Source: Sulfuricurvum sp. (lineage in GTDB: Bacteria > Campylobacterota > Campylobacteria > Campylobacterales > Sulfurimonadaceae). From it: a stretch of 64,000 nt of DNA. The position numbers were made by a program, and so were the translations under genes. Location: assembly GCA_028718525.1 (NCBI GenBank), contig JAQULP010000006.1, forward strand, positions 40,458 to 104,457, given 5' to 3'. Below, piece after piece: positions 1-10,124 of this stretch. A model generated the notes under the pieces. That model saw only the letters and a program-made list of their open reading frames with translations. It was not told the origin of the DNA and made no database searches. Numbering within the stretch: position 1 is the stretch's first letter; the number at the start of each line of letters is the position of its first letter.

Positions 1-1040
1 ATCTTTCCCAGGGTGCCGGAGGGAGACGGGGGACAACGCTTCGTATCGATCAACCGATTTGGACAGGGGGCAAACTCGATGCGGCCGTCGACATTGCCCA
101 ATCGCAAAAAAATGAGTCCGAATACGCCCTCGATGAGAGTGCCTATAGCTTGATCGATACCCTTTTGCGGACGTTTCAGGGATATTTGCAGGCACAAGGC
201 TCTCTTAAAGCACTCCAAGAGGGGAGAATCGAACTCGAAACGCTCCGGGAGATGCTTGAGAGACGTATCGAAGCGGGGGTCTCTTCCCTGGCCGACCGTG
301 AGCTTTTGGCATCGCGCATCTCTCAAATCGATGCCGACATCCGTTTTGCCCAGACCAAACGCACCCTCTCCCTCAACCAGCTTAAACTTTTGACGGGAGA
401 ACCGGTTGCGGAAGATTTGGTTTTGGATCACCCTCCGTTTGAGGCCCAAACCGCCTCAGCCGACCGGTTGATCACCGATATGCTCTCTTCCCACCCCTCG
501 ATCAAAAAAATAGTCGCACAGATCCAAACGGCCGAAGCGGAAAAAGTACGGGCCAAAGCGGTCCTATGGCCCAACGTATCGCTCCGGGCCGAGCACCAGA
601 GGGGTTCGGTCTACACCGATTCCAGCGCTTCGGACTCTTACCTCTACCTCAATCTCCAGATGTCTCCGGGAGCAGGGCTCTCCGCCCTTTCAACGATCCA
701 AAGCGCCGAATCCAAGATCCTCCGGATTCAGTTCGACAAACTCTCCAAAGAGCAGCAGCTCAGCGATACCCTCCTGGCCAATTACAATAACTACCACTCG
801 GCCCACGATAAAATTGAGGGGATGCGCGCCACCATCGATTCCGCCCAAAAAGTGTTCGATTCCTATACCCGCCTTTTTATCGCCGGAAAGCGGCAATGGC
901 TTGATCTGGTCAACGCCTCGCGCGAACTGACGGGATATAAAACTTCCCTGAGCGATTCGGAAGCAACCCGTACTATAGCGGCCTATCAGCTCGCCCTTAT
1001 GAGGGGTGAAATCCAGTGGAAAAAAGAGGGGGAACAATGA
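1..1040 (+). CDS. TolC-family outer membrane efflux protein, 5' truncated by window edge
   Basis: This is probably the outer-membrane channel of a type I secretion system. The reading frame is open from base 3 to the TGA at 1038-1040, well upstream of the ATG in the ORF track, and encodes QPIWTGGKLDAA, a typical TolC-family motif (QPLWxGG). The gene therefore starts outside the window. The rest is long amphipathic helices with few hydrophobic stretches and a second repeat-like half (AEKVRAKAVLWPNVSL), as in TolC trimers that form a periplasmic tunnel. Its stop overlaps the ATG of the ABC transporter (ATGA, 1037-1040), so the two are translationally coupled. A LapE-like role follows from the neighbours; a general efflux channel is less likely because no RND pump is present. 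Confidence 0.85.
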   Translation, partial: LSQGAGGRRGTTLRIDQPIWTGGKLDAAVDIAQSQKNESEYALDESAYSLIDTLLRTFQGYLQAQGSLKALQEGRIELETLREMLERRIEAGVSSLADRELLASRISQIDADIRFAQTKRTLSLNQLKLLTGEPVAEDLVLDHPPFEAQTASADRLITDMLSSHPSIKKIVAQIQTAEAEKVRAKAVLWPNVSLRAEHQRGSVYTDSSASDSYLYLNLQMSPGAGLSALSTIQSAESKILRIQFDKLSKEQQLSDTLLANYNNYHSAHDKIEGMRATIDSAQKVFDSYTRLFIAGKRQWLDLVNASRELTGYKTSLSDSEATRTIAAYQLALMRGEIQWKKEGEQ

Positions 1041-3154
1041 TCTATACCGATCACGAGAGCGTACGTCGGGATATCCGGTGGCTCGCAACCCAGTGTTCCC
1101 TCCCCCATCTGGCCTCTTCGCGTTTATCCGCGTATGAATATGACGCGCTCGAGCAAAAGATCACGGCCTCTGAAGATTCGGCGGTTACCGCTTTTTTGGA
1201 TACCTTTTTTGATGCGTTCAAACTGAAAAAACCCCACTGGAGCAAAACCCTGACCCATGAATCGCTCCCCTGCCTCGCCCTTGTCCCCGGAGAAGGGGTA
1301 CGGGTGATTTTGGAGCGCGAAGCCGACGGATCATGGATGAGCGACGGGGTTTCGGGGGTACGCCGGGATACCCATTTTATGGCCGGAACCCTCTTTGCAC
1401 CGATCAAAAACATCCGTGAATCCGAAGGGAAGCTCTCCGCTTCAAACATGTTCAAAGCGATAGCCTATCGTCAAAAACCGATCATCGTCTATGCGGCTAT
1501 CGCCTCGCTCAGCATCAATATTCTCGCCTTAGGGACCTCATTTTACAGCATGCAGGTTTACGACCGGGTCATTCCGACCCATGGGATATCGACTCTGATC
1601 GCCCTGAGTATCGGAGTATTTATCGCCGTATTTTTGGAGATGGTTTTAAAACTTTCCCGCTCCTCCATCCTCGATCACGCTTCCAAAAATATGGACGTCG
1701 CCTACTCGCACGATATCTTCGCCCGCTTTTTGAAAATACGTTCCGATGCCCTCCCCAAAAGTATCGGAACCTTGTCGGGACAGCTCCAAAGCTATGCGAC
1801 GGTCCGATCTTTCATCTCCTCGGCGGCGATGTATTTCGCAATCGACTTCCCCTTCTCGATGATTTTTTTAGCGGTGATTATCCTGATTGCCGGATGGACG
1901 ATGGGGTTCATCGCCCTGGCCTTTTTAATCGTTTCCATCATAACGGGGACGATTTTTCGCAAAAAGATCGAACACCTCTCCAAAACCTCGTCGATGGCCT
2001 CCCACAAAAAACTGGGGCTTCTGGTCGAAACGGTCGAAAATGCCGAAAACGTCAAAGCGACAGGGGCGGGGTGGAGTATCCTCAGCCGATGGAACGCCCT
2101 TACCGAAGAGGGGATTCATGACGATATCCTTATCCGCCACTACAGCGAGATGTCGAGCTATATGGCCGCCTTTTTTCAGCAGCTCAGCTACGTCGCCCTC
2201 GTCGCGGCGGGTTCTTATCTGGTCAGCACCACCGATACCCTCACGATGGGGGGACTCATCGCCGTTACTATCCTCTCGGGTCGGGTCCTCTCTCCCATCG
2301 CGTCGCTGCCGAATTTGCTTGTACAGTGGGGGAGAACCAAAATTGCGGTCAACGATTTAGACCGCGTCTACGCCCTCCCAAGCGACAATGAAGGGGTCGA
2401 CCGCCCCCTCTCTCCGTCGATCATCGAACCGCGGTTCGAATGCCGCGGCATCACCTTCGGCTACGGCAAAGATATGGCGGCGATCCAGATCCCCAAGCTC
2501 ACCATTAATCCCGGGGAGAGGATCGCGGTGCTAGGTTCCGTCGGCTCGGGAAAATCGACCCTGCTTAAACTCCTCTCCGGTTTATATATGCCTCAGGAGG
2601 GGAAATTGCTGATCAACGGAATCGATATCCACCACATCTCCCGCAATCGCCTCAATGAGACCATCGGCTATCTTCCCCAAAACGTCAAACTCTTCTCCGG
2701 AACGCTCCGCGACAACCTCCTTGCCGGACTGGTCGGGATCGAAGACGAAGCGATTATCCAAGCCGCCCAGAAAAGCGGCCTTATCCACCTGATCAATTCT
2801 CTGCCGCAAGGGCTCGATACTCCGGTCCCCGAAGGGGGAGAATCGGTTTCAGGAGGGCAAAAACAGATCATTGCCATTACACGGATGCTCCTTGCTTCAC
2901 CGAAAGTCTGGCTGCTGGATGAACCGACGGCAAGCATGGATGAGGCAACCGAAAGACATATCCTGAACCTCCTGCATCATAACGTTTCTGCCGATCAAAG
3001 CCTCATTGTCGTGACCCACAAACCGGCCATATTACGGGTCATTGACCGCATTATCGTCATGACCCCTCAGGGCGTCGCGATGGACGGCCCTCGGGATGCG
3101 GTACTCAAAGAGCTGCAAGAGCGCGCCACTTCAGTACAACAAGGGAAACAATGA
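1037..3154 (+). CDS. Type I secretion system permease/ATPase (LapB/RtxB-like ABC exporter)
   Basis: This inner-membrane ABC exporter powers one-step secretion of a protein substrate, usually a large RTX adhesin, through the adaptor and channel encoded on either side. The start is the ATG at 1037 inside the preceding stop (ATGA); the upstream ATG at 1016 in the ORF track lies within the channel gene. The N-terminal ~130 residues resemble the C39-peptidase-like domain but show no catalytic Cys-His pair, as expected for transporters that bind but do not cleave the substrate. About six membrane helices follow (residues ~145-420). The ATPase has Walker A GSVGSGKST, signature VSGGQKQ and Walker B VWLLDEPTAS. 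About 705 residues is normal for LapB. No substrate gene is visible in the window. Confidence 0.9.
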   Translation: MIYTDHESVRRDIRWLATQCSLPHLASSRLSAYEYDALEQKITASEDSAVTAFLDTFFDAFKLKKPHWSKTLTHESLPCLALVPGEGVRVILEREADGSWMSDGVSGVRRDTHFMAGTLFAPIKNIRESEGKLSASNMFKAIAYRQKPIIVYAAIASLSINILALGTSFYSMQVYDRVIPTHGISTLIALSIGVFIAVFLEMVLKLSRSSILDHASKNMDVAYSHDIFARFLKIRSDALPKSIGTLSGQLQSYATVRSFISSAAMYFAIDFPFSMIFLAVIILIAGWTMGFIALAFLIVSIITGTIFRKKIEHLSKTSSMASHKKLGLLVETVENAENVKATGAGWSILSRWNALTEEGIHDDILIRHYSEMSSYMAAFFQQLSYVALVAAGSYLVSTTDTLTMGGLIAVTILSGRVLSPIASLPNLLVQWGRTKIAVNDLDRVYALPSDNEGVDRPLSPSIIEPRFECRGITFGYGKDMAAIQIPKLTINPGERIAVLGSVGSGKSTLLKLLSGLYMPQEGKLLINGIDIHHISRNRLNETIGYLPQNVKLFSGTLRDNLLAGLVGIEDEAIIQAAQKSGLIHLINSLPQGLDTPVPEGGESVSGGQKQIIAITRMLLASPKVWLLDEPTASMDEATERHILNLLHHNVSADQSLIVVTHKPAILRVIDRIIVMTPQGVAMDGPRDAVLKELQERATSVQQGKQ

Positions 3155-4320
3155 AAACCTCCCCTCTACCTTACGCCGCACGGATCAATCCGGTCTGGAT
3201 CATCATCGGTTCGCTCCTCATCGTGATTATCCCTTTTTTCGTATGGGCATCCAATGCCCGAATCGATCAAATCTCCCACGCACAAGGGCAAGTCATTGCC
3301 TCGGCCAAAACACAGGAGATCCAGTCGGCTAATGACGGAGTGATCGAAAAAATCTACGTTCGCGAGGGGCAAAAGGTTAAAAAAGGGGAGCGCCTTGCGG
3401 TACTGGAGCGTTCTCAGTCCCAGGCTTCGTATGACGACAGCCGGGCCAAAGTTGCCGCGCTTCAGGCGGCACTGACCCGTTTACGCGCCGAAGTATACGG
3501 CAAAGAGCTCACCTTTTCCCCTCTGGCAAAAATGTATCCCGAATTTGTCGATAACCAAACGGCACTCTTTCACCGTCGGCAACAGGCCCTAAACGATGAA
3601 ATTTCAGCACTGAACGAATCGCTCAAACTGGCTCAGGATGAGCTCAATCTTAACCTCCCTCTCCTCGAAAACGGTGATATCGGCGCTACCGAAATTATCC
3701 GTATTAAACGTCAAATCGCCGATTTGAAAGGGCAGATTTCCAATAAACGGAATAAATACTTTCAAGACTCCCAGGCGGAGATGACCAAAGCCGAAGAGGA
3801 GCTCTCCACCAAAGAGCAGGAGCTCAATGACCGCACCATTACGCTCGAACGCACCGTCATCAATGCCCCGATGGATGCTATCGTCAAAAATATCATCCTG
3901 ACGACCCAGGGGGCCCGTGTACGCCCCGGAGACGTCATTTTAGAACTCGTCCCCTCAGGAGACCGCCTGATCATCGAAGCCAAACTCAGCCCGGCGGATA
4001 TCTCTTTTATCAAAGCGGGGCAAAAAGCGGCGATCAAACTCGATGCCTACGATTACAGCATTTACGGTATCTTTGAGGGAAAAGTAAGCTATATCAGCCC
4101 CGATACGCTGATCGAAAAAACGGCACAGGGGGATAAATACTATTTTCGGGTTCAACTGAGCCTTGATCAAAACGAGCTTATTTCCAAATCGGGGAAAAAG
4201 ATTGAAATTGCACCGGGAATGTCGGCACAGGTCGATATCATTACCGGAAACCGAAGCGTCTTAACCTATCTGGCCAAACCAATGGTTAAAACCCTCGGCG
4301 AATCGTTTCACGAGCGTTAA
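3151..4320 (+). CDS. HlyD-family periplasmic adaptor (membrane fusion) protein of type I secretion
   Basis: This adaptor bridges the ABC exporter and the TolC-like channel across the periplasm. The 389-residue protein has a short cytoplasmic start, one membrane helix (about residues 12-33, WIIIGSLLIVIIPFFVW), a lipoyl-like half motif (NDGVIEKIYVREGQKVKKG), a long coiled-coil hairpin (about residues 85-240) and a second lipoyl/beta-barrel half (ERTVINAPMDAIVKNI...GDVILELVP). This is the standard HlyD/LapC layout. Its ATG overlaps the ABC stop (ATGA), so the three genes form a tightly coupled channel-ABC-adaptor operon. The stop overlaps the convergent fliI stop by four bases. Confidence 0.9.
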   Translation: MKTSPLPYAARINPVWIIIGSLLIVIIPFFVWASNARIDQISHAQGQVIASAKTQEIQSANDGVIEKIYVREGQKVKKGERLAVLERSQSQASYDDSRAKVAALQAALTRLRAEVYGKELTFSPLAKMYPEFVDNQTALFHRRQQALNDEISALNESLKLAQDELNLNLPLLENGDIGATEIIRIKRQIADLKGQISNKRNKYFQDSQAEMTKAEEELSTKEQELNDRTITLERTVINAPMDAIVKNIILTTQGARVRPGDVILELVPSGDRLIIEAKLSPADISFIKAGQKAAIKLDAYDYSIYGIFEGKVSYISPDTLIEKTAQGDKYYFRVQLSLDQNELISKSGKKIEIAPGMSAQVDIITGNRSVLTYLAKPMVKTLGESFHER

Positions 4321-5663
4321 GACATAAGCGCTATCAGATGATTGACCGTCTCTTCGTAGCGGGTCATCTTCATCGAATCTTGGGAGAGAAACTCCTCCAT
4401 CTTCTCTTTTTTGCCAATTGCTTCATCCAGTTCCCGGTCACTCCCTTTGACGTATGCACCGATCCGAATCAGCATCTCATTCTCTTTTAATAACGTATAC
4501 AAACGGCGAAAACGGCGAACGGCGGCAAGATGTTCCGCCGATATTATGTCGTTCATTACCCGCGATGCGGAATTCAGAATATGGATCGGAGGATATATCC
4601 CAAAATCGGTCAGCTCGCGCGAAAGGACGATATGCCCGTCCAAAATCGATCGGGACTGATCGGCAATCGGATCGCTCATATCGTCCCCCTCAACCAAAAC
4701 CGTAAAAAATGCGGTAATCGAACCGCTCCCCTCCTCTTTACCGGCGCGCTCCATCAGTTGCGGCAAAAGCGTCAGGGAAGAAGGGGGATACCCTTTGGAG
4801 GTGGGAGGCTCCCCGAGTGCGAGACCGATTTCACGCTGTGCCATTGCAAAACGGGTCACCGAGTCCATCATAAACAAGACATCGTGTCCGCGGGATTTAA
4901 AATATTCGGCGACACTCATGGCACTAAATGCGCCGTACTTGCGCATCAACGGCGAATCATCCGAAGTCGCGACCACCAAAACCGTATTCTCTAGATTTCC
5001 GCCAAGCGATTTTTCGATAAATTCGGGAACTTCGCGCCCCCGTTCACCGATTAGGGCAACCACTTTGATGGGGGCATCCGCTCCGCGGACAATCATCCCC
5101 ATTAACGTCGATTTCCCCACGCCGCTTCCGGCAAAAATTCCCAGTTTTTGCCCTTTTCCGCACGTAAGCAATCCATCAATCGTTTTTACCCCGACACTGA
5201 ATACTTCGTCAATCATCCCCCGTTTCATGGCCGCGATGGGTGCTTTAATGATAGATTCCAGGTGGCTCCCCCCGATAGGACCTTTCCCGTCAATCGGATT
5301 CATAAACGGGTCAACAACCCGACCGAGCAACCCATCCCCTACCTCGATCAGCATACCGCTTTGATTCGGGTAGATTTTATCCCCGGCCCGAAAACCTTCA
5401 ATAAAGCGAAACGGGGTAATAAAAAAGCGGTTCCTCTCTACTTCACTCACCATCCCCAGTGCCGAAGTACCGTTCATTTCACTGACCATCATGACCGTAT
5501 CACCGATACTTACATGCAACCCTTCCGCAATGATCACGGTAGGACTGATTTTTGTGACGGTACCGAATACGGTTGTCAGTTTTTCACTTCCCAAACGGCT
5601 GCGCAGCGCTTTGAGCGGCATGTTTAACATTCTCCCGATGCGGGCAGCCTCAGCAGATTGCAA
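4317..5663 (-). CDS. fliI: Flagellum-specific ATPase FliI
   Basis: FliI is the ATPase of the flagellar type III export apparatus, related to F1-ATPase beta, and drives export of rod, hook and filament subunits. The protein has a beta-barrel N-domain (TVFGTVTKISPTVIIAEG), Walker A GIFAGSGVGKST, the conserved IGERGREVPEF, Walker B VLFMMDSVTRFAMAQREIGLA and the export-ATPase segment GEPPTSKGYPPSSLTLLPQL. Length (448 aa) is normal. The start could also be at Met13 (MLNMPLKA) or Met16. It lies 61 bp downstream of folE on the same strand. No other flagellar gene is adjacent, which is usual in Campylobacterota where flagellar genes are scattered. FliI is preferred over HrpN/YscN because no type III injectisome genes are present. 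Confidence 0.92.
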   Translation of the reverse strand: MQSAEAARIGRMLNMPLKALRSRLGSEKLTTVFGTVTKISPTVIIAEGLHVSIGDTVMMVSEMNGTSALGMVSEVERNRFFITPFRFIEGFRAGDKIYPNQSGMLIEVGDGLLGRVVDPFMNPIDGKGPIGGSHLESIIKAPIAAMKRGMIDEVFSVGVKTIDGLLTCGKGQKLGIFAGSGVGKSTLMGMIVRGADAPIKVVALIGERGREVPEFIEKSLGGNLENTVLVVATSDDSPLMRKYGAFSAMSVAEYFKSRGHDVLFMMDSVTRFAMAQREIGLALGEPPTSKGYPPSSLTLLPQLMERAGKEEGSGSITAFFTVLVEGDDMSDPIADQSRSILDGHIVLSRELTDFGIYPPIHILNSASRVMNDIISAEHLAAVRRFRRLYTLLKENEMLIRIGAYVKGSDRELDEAIGKKEKMEEFLSQDSMKMTRYEETVNHLIALMS

Positions 5664-5724
5664 AAGAGACGGCTCTCTTTGCGGCTAACATGGGCGTTGC
5701 TTATGGTTGTGCATCCCATGACGG

Positions 5725-6312
5725 CTAGTAACGGTTCCCGCTGGAAGAGTTGATAAGGCTGAAAAACTCCATCCGTGTTTTCTCATCCCGTTTGAACAAC
5801 CCGCGCAAGGCACTTGAGGTCGTCGTTGAGCTTATTTTTTCGACTCCGCGCATCTCCATACACATATGGCGCGCCTGAATCACTACGGCCACCCCTTTGG
5901 GAGAGACCGCCTGCATCAGAGCATCGGCAATCTGTTCGGTCAGCTGTTCTTGAATCTGCATCCGCCGTGCAAATACATCGACGACACGGGGAATTTTCGA
6001 AAGGCCGACCACTTTTCCATCCGGAATATAGGCCACGTGAGCCCGTCCGATTATCGGAAGCAGATGATGTTCGCAAGTAGAATAAAATTCAATATCTTTA
6101 ATCAACACCATCTCATCGTTACTGCTGGCAAACATCGCCGAATTCAAAATATTTTGAGGATCTTCCTTGTACCCCCCGAACATGAACTCATACGCTTTCA
6201 ACACCCGGTGGGGGGTCTTTTCCAGCCCCTCACGATTTACATCTTCTCCGACGTAACGGATCATGGTTTTTACCGCTTCTTCAAAATTTTGCTGTTCTGT
6301 TGCGTTTGACAT
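5725..6312 (-). CDS. folE: GTP cyclohydrolase I
   Basis: FolE converts GTP to 7,8-dihydroneopterin triphosphate, the first step of folate synthesis, and also supplies the precursor for queuosine. Zinc and active-site motifs are visible: [29 protein letters not shown] and [11 protein letters not shown]. The fold fits a 195-residue type IA enzyme. The ORF track begins at a GTG (6327); I choose the ATG at 6312 (MSNATEQQ), which follows a GAGAGA ribosome site. It is divergent from tig. Within the window its product could feed the queuosine enzyme QueF at 40436, although the genes are far apart. Confidence 0.93.
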   Translation of the reverse strand: MSNATEQQNFEEAVKTMIRYVGEDVNREGLEKTPHRVLKAYEFMFGGYKEDPQNILNSAMFASSNDEMVLIKDIEFYSTCEHHLLPIIGRAHVAYIPDGKVVGLSKIPRVVDVFARRMQIQEQLTEQIADALMQAVSPKGVAVVIQARHMCMEMRGVEKISSTTTSSALRGLFKRDEKTRMEFFSLINSSSGNRY

Positions 6313-6452
6313 CGACTCTCTCATCACGAATAATATTGTTACACGGACTTTATCACGTCTTAGCTTTTATTTTAATTCAGCATAGCATTAACCCTTTTTG
6401 GATATTATTGCCACCATTTAGTCTACTAAGACAACGTAACAAAGGGATTTTA

Positions 6453-7748
6453 ATGCAAATAACCACCAACAAAATCGACTCAGCCAACGCAAAAATCAAT
6501 GCGGCCATCACTCGCGGAACCATCGATGCCAACATCGAAAAAATCGCGCAACAGCTCTCTAAAGAGGCTAAAATTGCCGGTTTCCGCAAAGGAAAAGTAC
6601 CTGTTAGCGCAGTAAAAAAACAATACGGTGAACGTTTGGTTCAAGATGCAGAAGCACAAGCACTACGTGACCTTTTGAATACCGCCCTTGAAGAGATGGC
6701 CATTGCAGCCGATACCCTTATCGGTGAACCTCAAATTGCTAAATTCGATAAAAATGAAAACGGTATCGACGTTGAAGTCGTTGTCGCTATGCGCCCGGCT
6801 ATCGAACTTGGCGATTATGCTGCAATGGTCCCGGATGTTGCCAAACCTGCTATTGACGATGCGGCTATTACCGCACGTATCGAAGAACTTGCATCCGCAC
6901 AGGCACCTTTTGTCAATGTCGAGGAAGATCGTCCGTTGGTAAGCGGTGACACGGCTCTTATTGACTTTGAAGGATTTGTTGACGGTGAAGCATTCGAAGG
7001 CGGTAAAGCAGAAGGGTTCTCACTTCGCCTAGGGAGCGGACAGTTCATCCCTGGATTCGAAGATCAAGTGATCGGTATGAAAAAAGATGAAGAGAAAACC
7101 ATTGACGTAACTTTCCCTGAAAACTACGGCGGGAAACAGCTAGCCGGCAAAGCTGCTCAATTCAAAGTAAAAGTTCATGCGATCCAAGCAAAAGAAGCGG
7201 TCGTACTGGATGATGAATTGGCGAAAAAAATGCTTCCTGGTTTTGAAGACGCAACTTTGGATATGCTGAAAGAAAAAGTAAAAGAGCAACTCGAAAGCGA
7301 AGCGATGAGCGCCCTTTACAATAACGAGCTTAAACCGTCGTTGATGGAAACATTCGTAAGCGCATTCACGATCGATCTTCCTGAATTCATTGTAGAGCAA
7401 GAGATGGATATGGCTTTGAATAAAAAAGCGCGCGAAATGAACGAAACGGAAATTGAAGAGCTTCGAAACGATGCGGAAAAAGTAAAAGCGCTACGTGAAA
7501 CCTTCCGTGATGATGCTTCCCGTGCCGTAAAAGCAACGTTTATCGTTGATGCTTTGGCAAAAGCGGAAAACATCCTTGTAAACGAACAAGAGTTGATGCA
7601 AACGATCTATTACGAAGCGATGCAAATGGGTCAAGATCCTGCAGCCGTTTACAAACACTACCAAGAATCCGGTTACCTTCCGGCAATTCAAATGGCGATG
7701 ATTGAAGACCGCGTATTGAGCAAATTACTTAACGATAAAATCAAGTAA
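6453..7748 (+). CDS. tig: Trigger factor, ribosome-associated chaperone/peptidyl-prolyl isomerase
   Basis: Trigger factor binds nascent chains at the ribosome exit tunnel. The true start is the ATG at 6453 ([10 protein letters not shown]) behind the ribosome site AAAGGG; the ORF track runs 153 bp further upstream through non-coding sequence. The N-terminal ribosome-binding domain carries the signature GFRKGKVP. The FKBP-type domain follows (about residues 150-240, [25 protein letters not shown]) and then the helical C-terminal arms. Length is 431 residues, typical for the family. It heads the tig-clpP-GGDEF-def cluster; the tig-clpP-def order is conserved in Campylobacterota. The 5-bp gap to clpP implies one transcript. 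Confidence 0.95.
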   Translation: MQITTNKIDSANAKINAAITRGTIDANIEKIAQQLSKEAKIAGFRKGKVPVSAVKKQYGERLVQDAEAQALRDLLNTALEEMAIAADTLIGEPQIAKFDKNENGIDVEVVVAMRPAIELGDYAAMVPDVAKPAIDDAAITARIEELASAQAPFVNVEEDRPLVSGDTALIDFEGFVDGEAFEGGKAEGFSLRLGSGQFIPGFEDQVIGMKKDEEKTIDVTFPENYGGKQLAGKAAQFKVKVHAIQAKEAVVLDDELAKKMLPGFEDATLDMLKEKVKEQLESEAMSALYNNELKPSLMETFVSAFTIDLPEFIVEQEMDMALNKKAREMNETEIEELRNDAEKVKALRETFRDDASRAVKATFIVDALAKAENILVNEQELMQTIYYEAMQMGQDPAAVYKHYQESGYLPAIQMAMIEDRVLSKLLNDKIK

Positions 7749-7753
7749 TTACG

Positions 7754-8350
7754 ATGAGCTACATCCCTTACGTCATTGAAAAAACGGGGCGCGGAGAGCG
7801 CTCGTATGACATTTATTCACGTCTTCTCAAAGATCGTATTATTATGCTAAGCGGAGAGGTTCACGACGGTGTCGCTTCTTCGATTGTAGCCCAATTGCTC
7901 TTTTTGGAAGCGGAAGACCCTCAAAAAGATATCTATTTTTACATCAATTCCCCGGGTGGGGTTATCACCTCGGGAATGGCGATTTACGATACGATGAACT
8001 ATATTCGCCCTGATGTGTGTACTATCTGTATCGGCCAAGCCGCATCCATGGGGGCATTTTTGCTCAGTTCGGGTGCAAAAGGGAAGCGCTACGCCCTTCC
8101 TCACGCACGCATCATGATCCACCAGCCTCTTGGCGGTGCACAAGGGCAGGCAACCGATATCGAAATTCAGGCCAAAGAGATTTTGCGCATGAAAGCGGAA
8201 CTTAACGAAATTTTGGCCAAAAACTGCGGACAAAGCGTTAAAAAACTTGAAAAAGATACAGACCGAGATAATTTTATGTCAGCCGCAGAAGCGGTAACAT
8301 ATGGTATTATTGACGAAGTATTGGTTCAAAAAGAAAAAGAAGAAAAGTAA
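7754..8350 (+). CDS. clpP: ATP-dependent Clp protease proteolytic subunit
   Basis: ClpP forms the tetradecameric serine protease chamber that works with ClpX/ClpA unfoldases. The nucleophile Ser lies in [11 protein letters not shown] and the catalytic His in [10 protein letters not shown]; an Asp follows further on ([12 protein letters not shown]). The N-terminus ([25 protein letters not shown]) is typical. Length of 198 residues is normal. It starts 5 bp after the tig stop, so the nascent-chain chaperone, the protease and the deformylase are co-expressed. Confidence 0.96.
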   Translation: MSYIPYVIEKTGRGERSYDIYSRLLKDRIIMLSGEVHDGVASSIVAQLLFLEAEDPQKDIYFYINSPGGVITSGMAIYDTMNYIRPDVCTICIGQAASMGAFLLSSGAKGKRYALPHARIMIHQPLGGAQGQATDIEIQAKEILRMKAELNEILAKNCGQSVKKLEKDTDRDNFMSAAEAVTYGIIDEVLVQKEKEEK

Positions 8351-8361
8351 AAGGGACATGC

Positions 8362-9411
8362 ATGTCGAGTATAAGTGATCTCAAGCATTCACAACGACAA
8401 GCTTCCAAAAAGCCGATGGAAGAGAGTATGCCGGTGAATATCTCTTCCCTCAGCGATCCCACCAGCGATCTTGAGATCTTTTCAAAAGAAGTTTTGAATG
8501 CCCTTATTTCAGACAATCTTCCCCCGACCCCCAGCAATTTCGCCCTCTATTTTGACCGTATTTTAGAAGACAAAAGCGAAAGCCTGCGCCGTCAAATTGG
8601 TGCTATCTTGGAACTTGAAGAGGGGAATCAGGACGAAAAAAGCGTTGAATTGGAAAAAACACTCAAACAGGGGTTCTCTTCCATCAAAAGCCTTTTGCAA
8701 TTGAGCGCTACCCTCTATAAAAATATTGCCCTTATGGAAAAAATTCTCGACAAACGAAAAGATGAAATCAAAAGTATTCCGTCCCTTTCAGGTGCAAATG
8801 AACTCCTCTCTTCATTAGGGAACGATGTCGGGAAGTTAAGCGGGATTCTGAAAAAACAGGTCACCCATATGAAATCTATCTATGACGAAACGGCCACGAT
8901 CGTCAAACAGGTAGAAAACGAAACCATATTTGATGATCAGTACGGTGTCTATAACAAACGCTATCTCCTCACCAAACTGGATCAAGAGCGCAATTTGATC
9001 GATGAGTTCAAACATAAAAGTTCACTGATTACCGTCCGTCTTTCGCGTGAAACCTCCAGCACCATGCAAAGTGACAAAGCGCAACAGCTTATGGTCCGTA
9101 CCGTAGCCCGACTTCTATTGAAAACCTCTCGGCGCAGTGACATCGTCGCCCACTACGGAGAGGGGATTTTCGCCATGGTACTGAAACATACCGACATCGA
9201 GAGTGCCAAAAAAGCTTCCGAGCGCCTTTATGATCTCGTAGCATCCAGCAATTTTTTCCTTGCGGAAAAAGAGATTCAGCTCCGTATCGCCATCGGCGTC
9301 GTGGAACTCAATTCATCCGTCGGGATGGAACAAACCCTTTTGTGCACGCTAAACGCGATGGATACAGCTGATAATACCCCAAATACTCGCTATATGGTTT
9401 GTAGCCAATAA
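8362..9411 (+). CDS. Degenerate GGDEF-domain protein between clpP and def
   Basis: The C-terminal half (about residues 190-345) has the diguanylate-cyclase fold: [16 protein letters not shown] resembles the D-x-L-T-x-L-x-N-R region and the following strands are preserved. The catalytic loop reads HYGEGIFAM where RYGGDEFA is expected, so the active-site Asp/Glu are missing and cyclase activity is unlikely. The N-terminal ~185 residues form helices with a [11 protein letters not shown] segment and a helical coiled region, with no membrane helix. It sits 11 bp after clpP and 7 bp before def, inside a proteostasis operon. It may be a c-di-GMP or GTP sensor or a scaffold; the role is unknown. Confidence 0.75.
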   Translation: MSSISDLKHSQRQASKKPMEESMPVNISSLSDPTSDLEIFSKEVLNALISDNLPPTPSNFALYFDRILEDKSESLRRQIGAILELEEGNQDEKSVELEKTLKQGFSSIKSLLQLSATLYKNIALMEKILDKRKDEIKSIPSLSGANELLSSLGNDVGKLSGILKKQVTHMKSIYDETATIVKQVENETIFDDQYGVYNKRYLLTKLDQERNLIDEFKHKSSLITVRLSRETSSTMQSDKAQQLMVRTVARLLLKTSRRSDIVAHYGEGIFAMVLKHTDIESAKKASERLYDLVASSNFFLAEKEIQLRIAIGVVELNSSVGMEQTLLCTLNAMDTADNTPNTRYMVCSQ

Positions 9412-9418
9412 GGTCTCT

Positions 9419-9934
9419 ATGCTTCTCCCTATTATTACCTACCCCGATAAACAACTCAAAGTCCGTTCGCGTGACGTGGTTGATTTTGATCCGACACTGC
9501 ATACCTTTTTGGACGATATGTTTGAAACCATGCTCGCTTCAAACGGCATTGGGCTGGCAGCCATCCAGGTAGCCAATCCGATTCGCGTCCTCATCCTCTG
9601 CATCCCGGATGAAGAAGGAAACCAACCCAAAGAAAATCTCCTTGAAATTATCAATCCCGTGATTCATGAACCTCAAGGAAGCGTCATGTATCAAGAGGGG
9701 TGCCTTAGCGTCCCCGGCTTTTACGAAGATGTCGAACGGTATGAAAAGCTAACCCTCCACTATAAAAATCGCCATGGCGAATCCTGTTCTTTGGAAGCGG
9801 ATGAACTGCTGGCCATCGCTATCCAGCATGAGATAGATCACCTTGACGGAAAACTCTTTATTGAGAAACTGACCTACAACCGCCGCAAAAAATTTGAAAA
9901 AGAGTACAAAAAAGCCCTCAAAGAGAAAAAATAG
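9419..9934 (+). CDS. def: Peptide deformylase
   Basis: This enzyme removes the N-formyl group from nascent proteins. All three deformylase motifs are present: [17 protein letters not shown] and QHEIDHLDG, giving the Cys and two His metal ligands and the catalytic Glu. Its 171 residues are a standard length; the C-terminal tail is Lys-rich ([17 protein letters not shown]), common for ribosome-associated forms. It ends the tig-clpP-GGDEF-def operon and is followed by a small hairpin and a T-rich stretch. Confidence 0.96.
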   Translation: MLLPIITYPDKQLKVRSRDVVDFDPTLHTFLDDMFETMLASNGIGLAAIQVANPIRVLILCIPDEEGNQPKENLLEIINPVIHEPQGSVMYQEGCLSVPGFYEDVERYEKLTLHYKNRHGESCSLEADELLAIAIQHEIDHLDGKLFIEKLTYNRRKKFEKEYKKALKEKK

Positions 9935-9967
9935 TATTGCATATAGCAATATTATTACCCTTTTTTA
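9935..9967 (+). terminator. Probable terminator after def
   Basis: TATTGC and GCAATA form a 6-bp stem with a 5-nt loop immediately after the def stop. A T-rich run (CCCTTTTTTAT) follows a few bases later. The stem is short and the gap to the T-run is longer than ideal, so this is a moderate call. Confidence 0.4.
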
Positions 9968-10124
9968 TACGTATACCGTAAAATCTTTCCGTACGACACC
10001 ACATTAAGCGTTTAAATACGTTTTTATTAATACTATTTTAATTAAGTCTGCCAAACATAATAATTCCATTCTCTTTTATTGTTACCGAAATACAATAAGC
10101 AAGAACGATCATGGAGGTATACTT

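Noticed and set aside
690-1088. Minus-strand 132-aa ORF over the TolC-like gene, and similar long antisense ORFs (e.g. 36830-37582 over gyrB).
   Set aside because: These are shadows of real genes in other frames, lacking ribosome sites and known domains.
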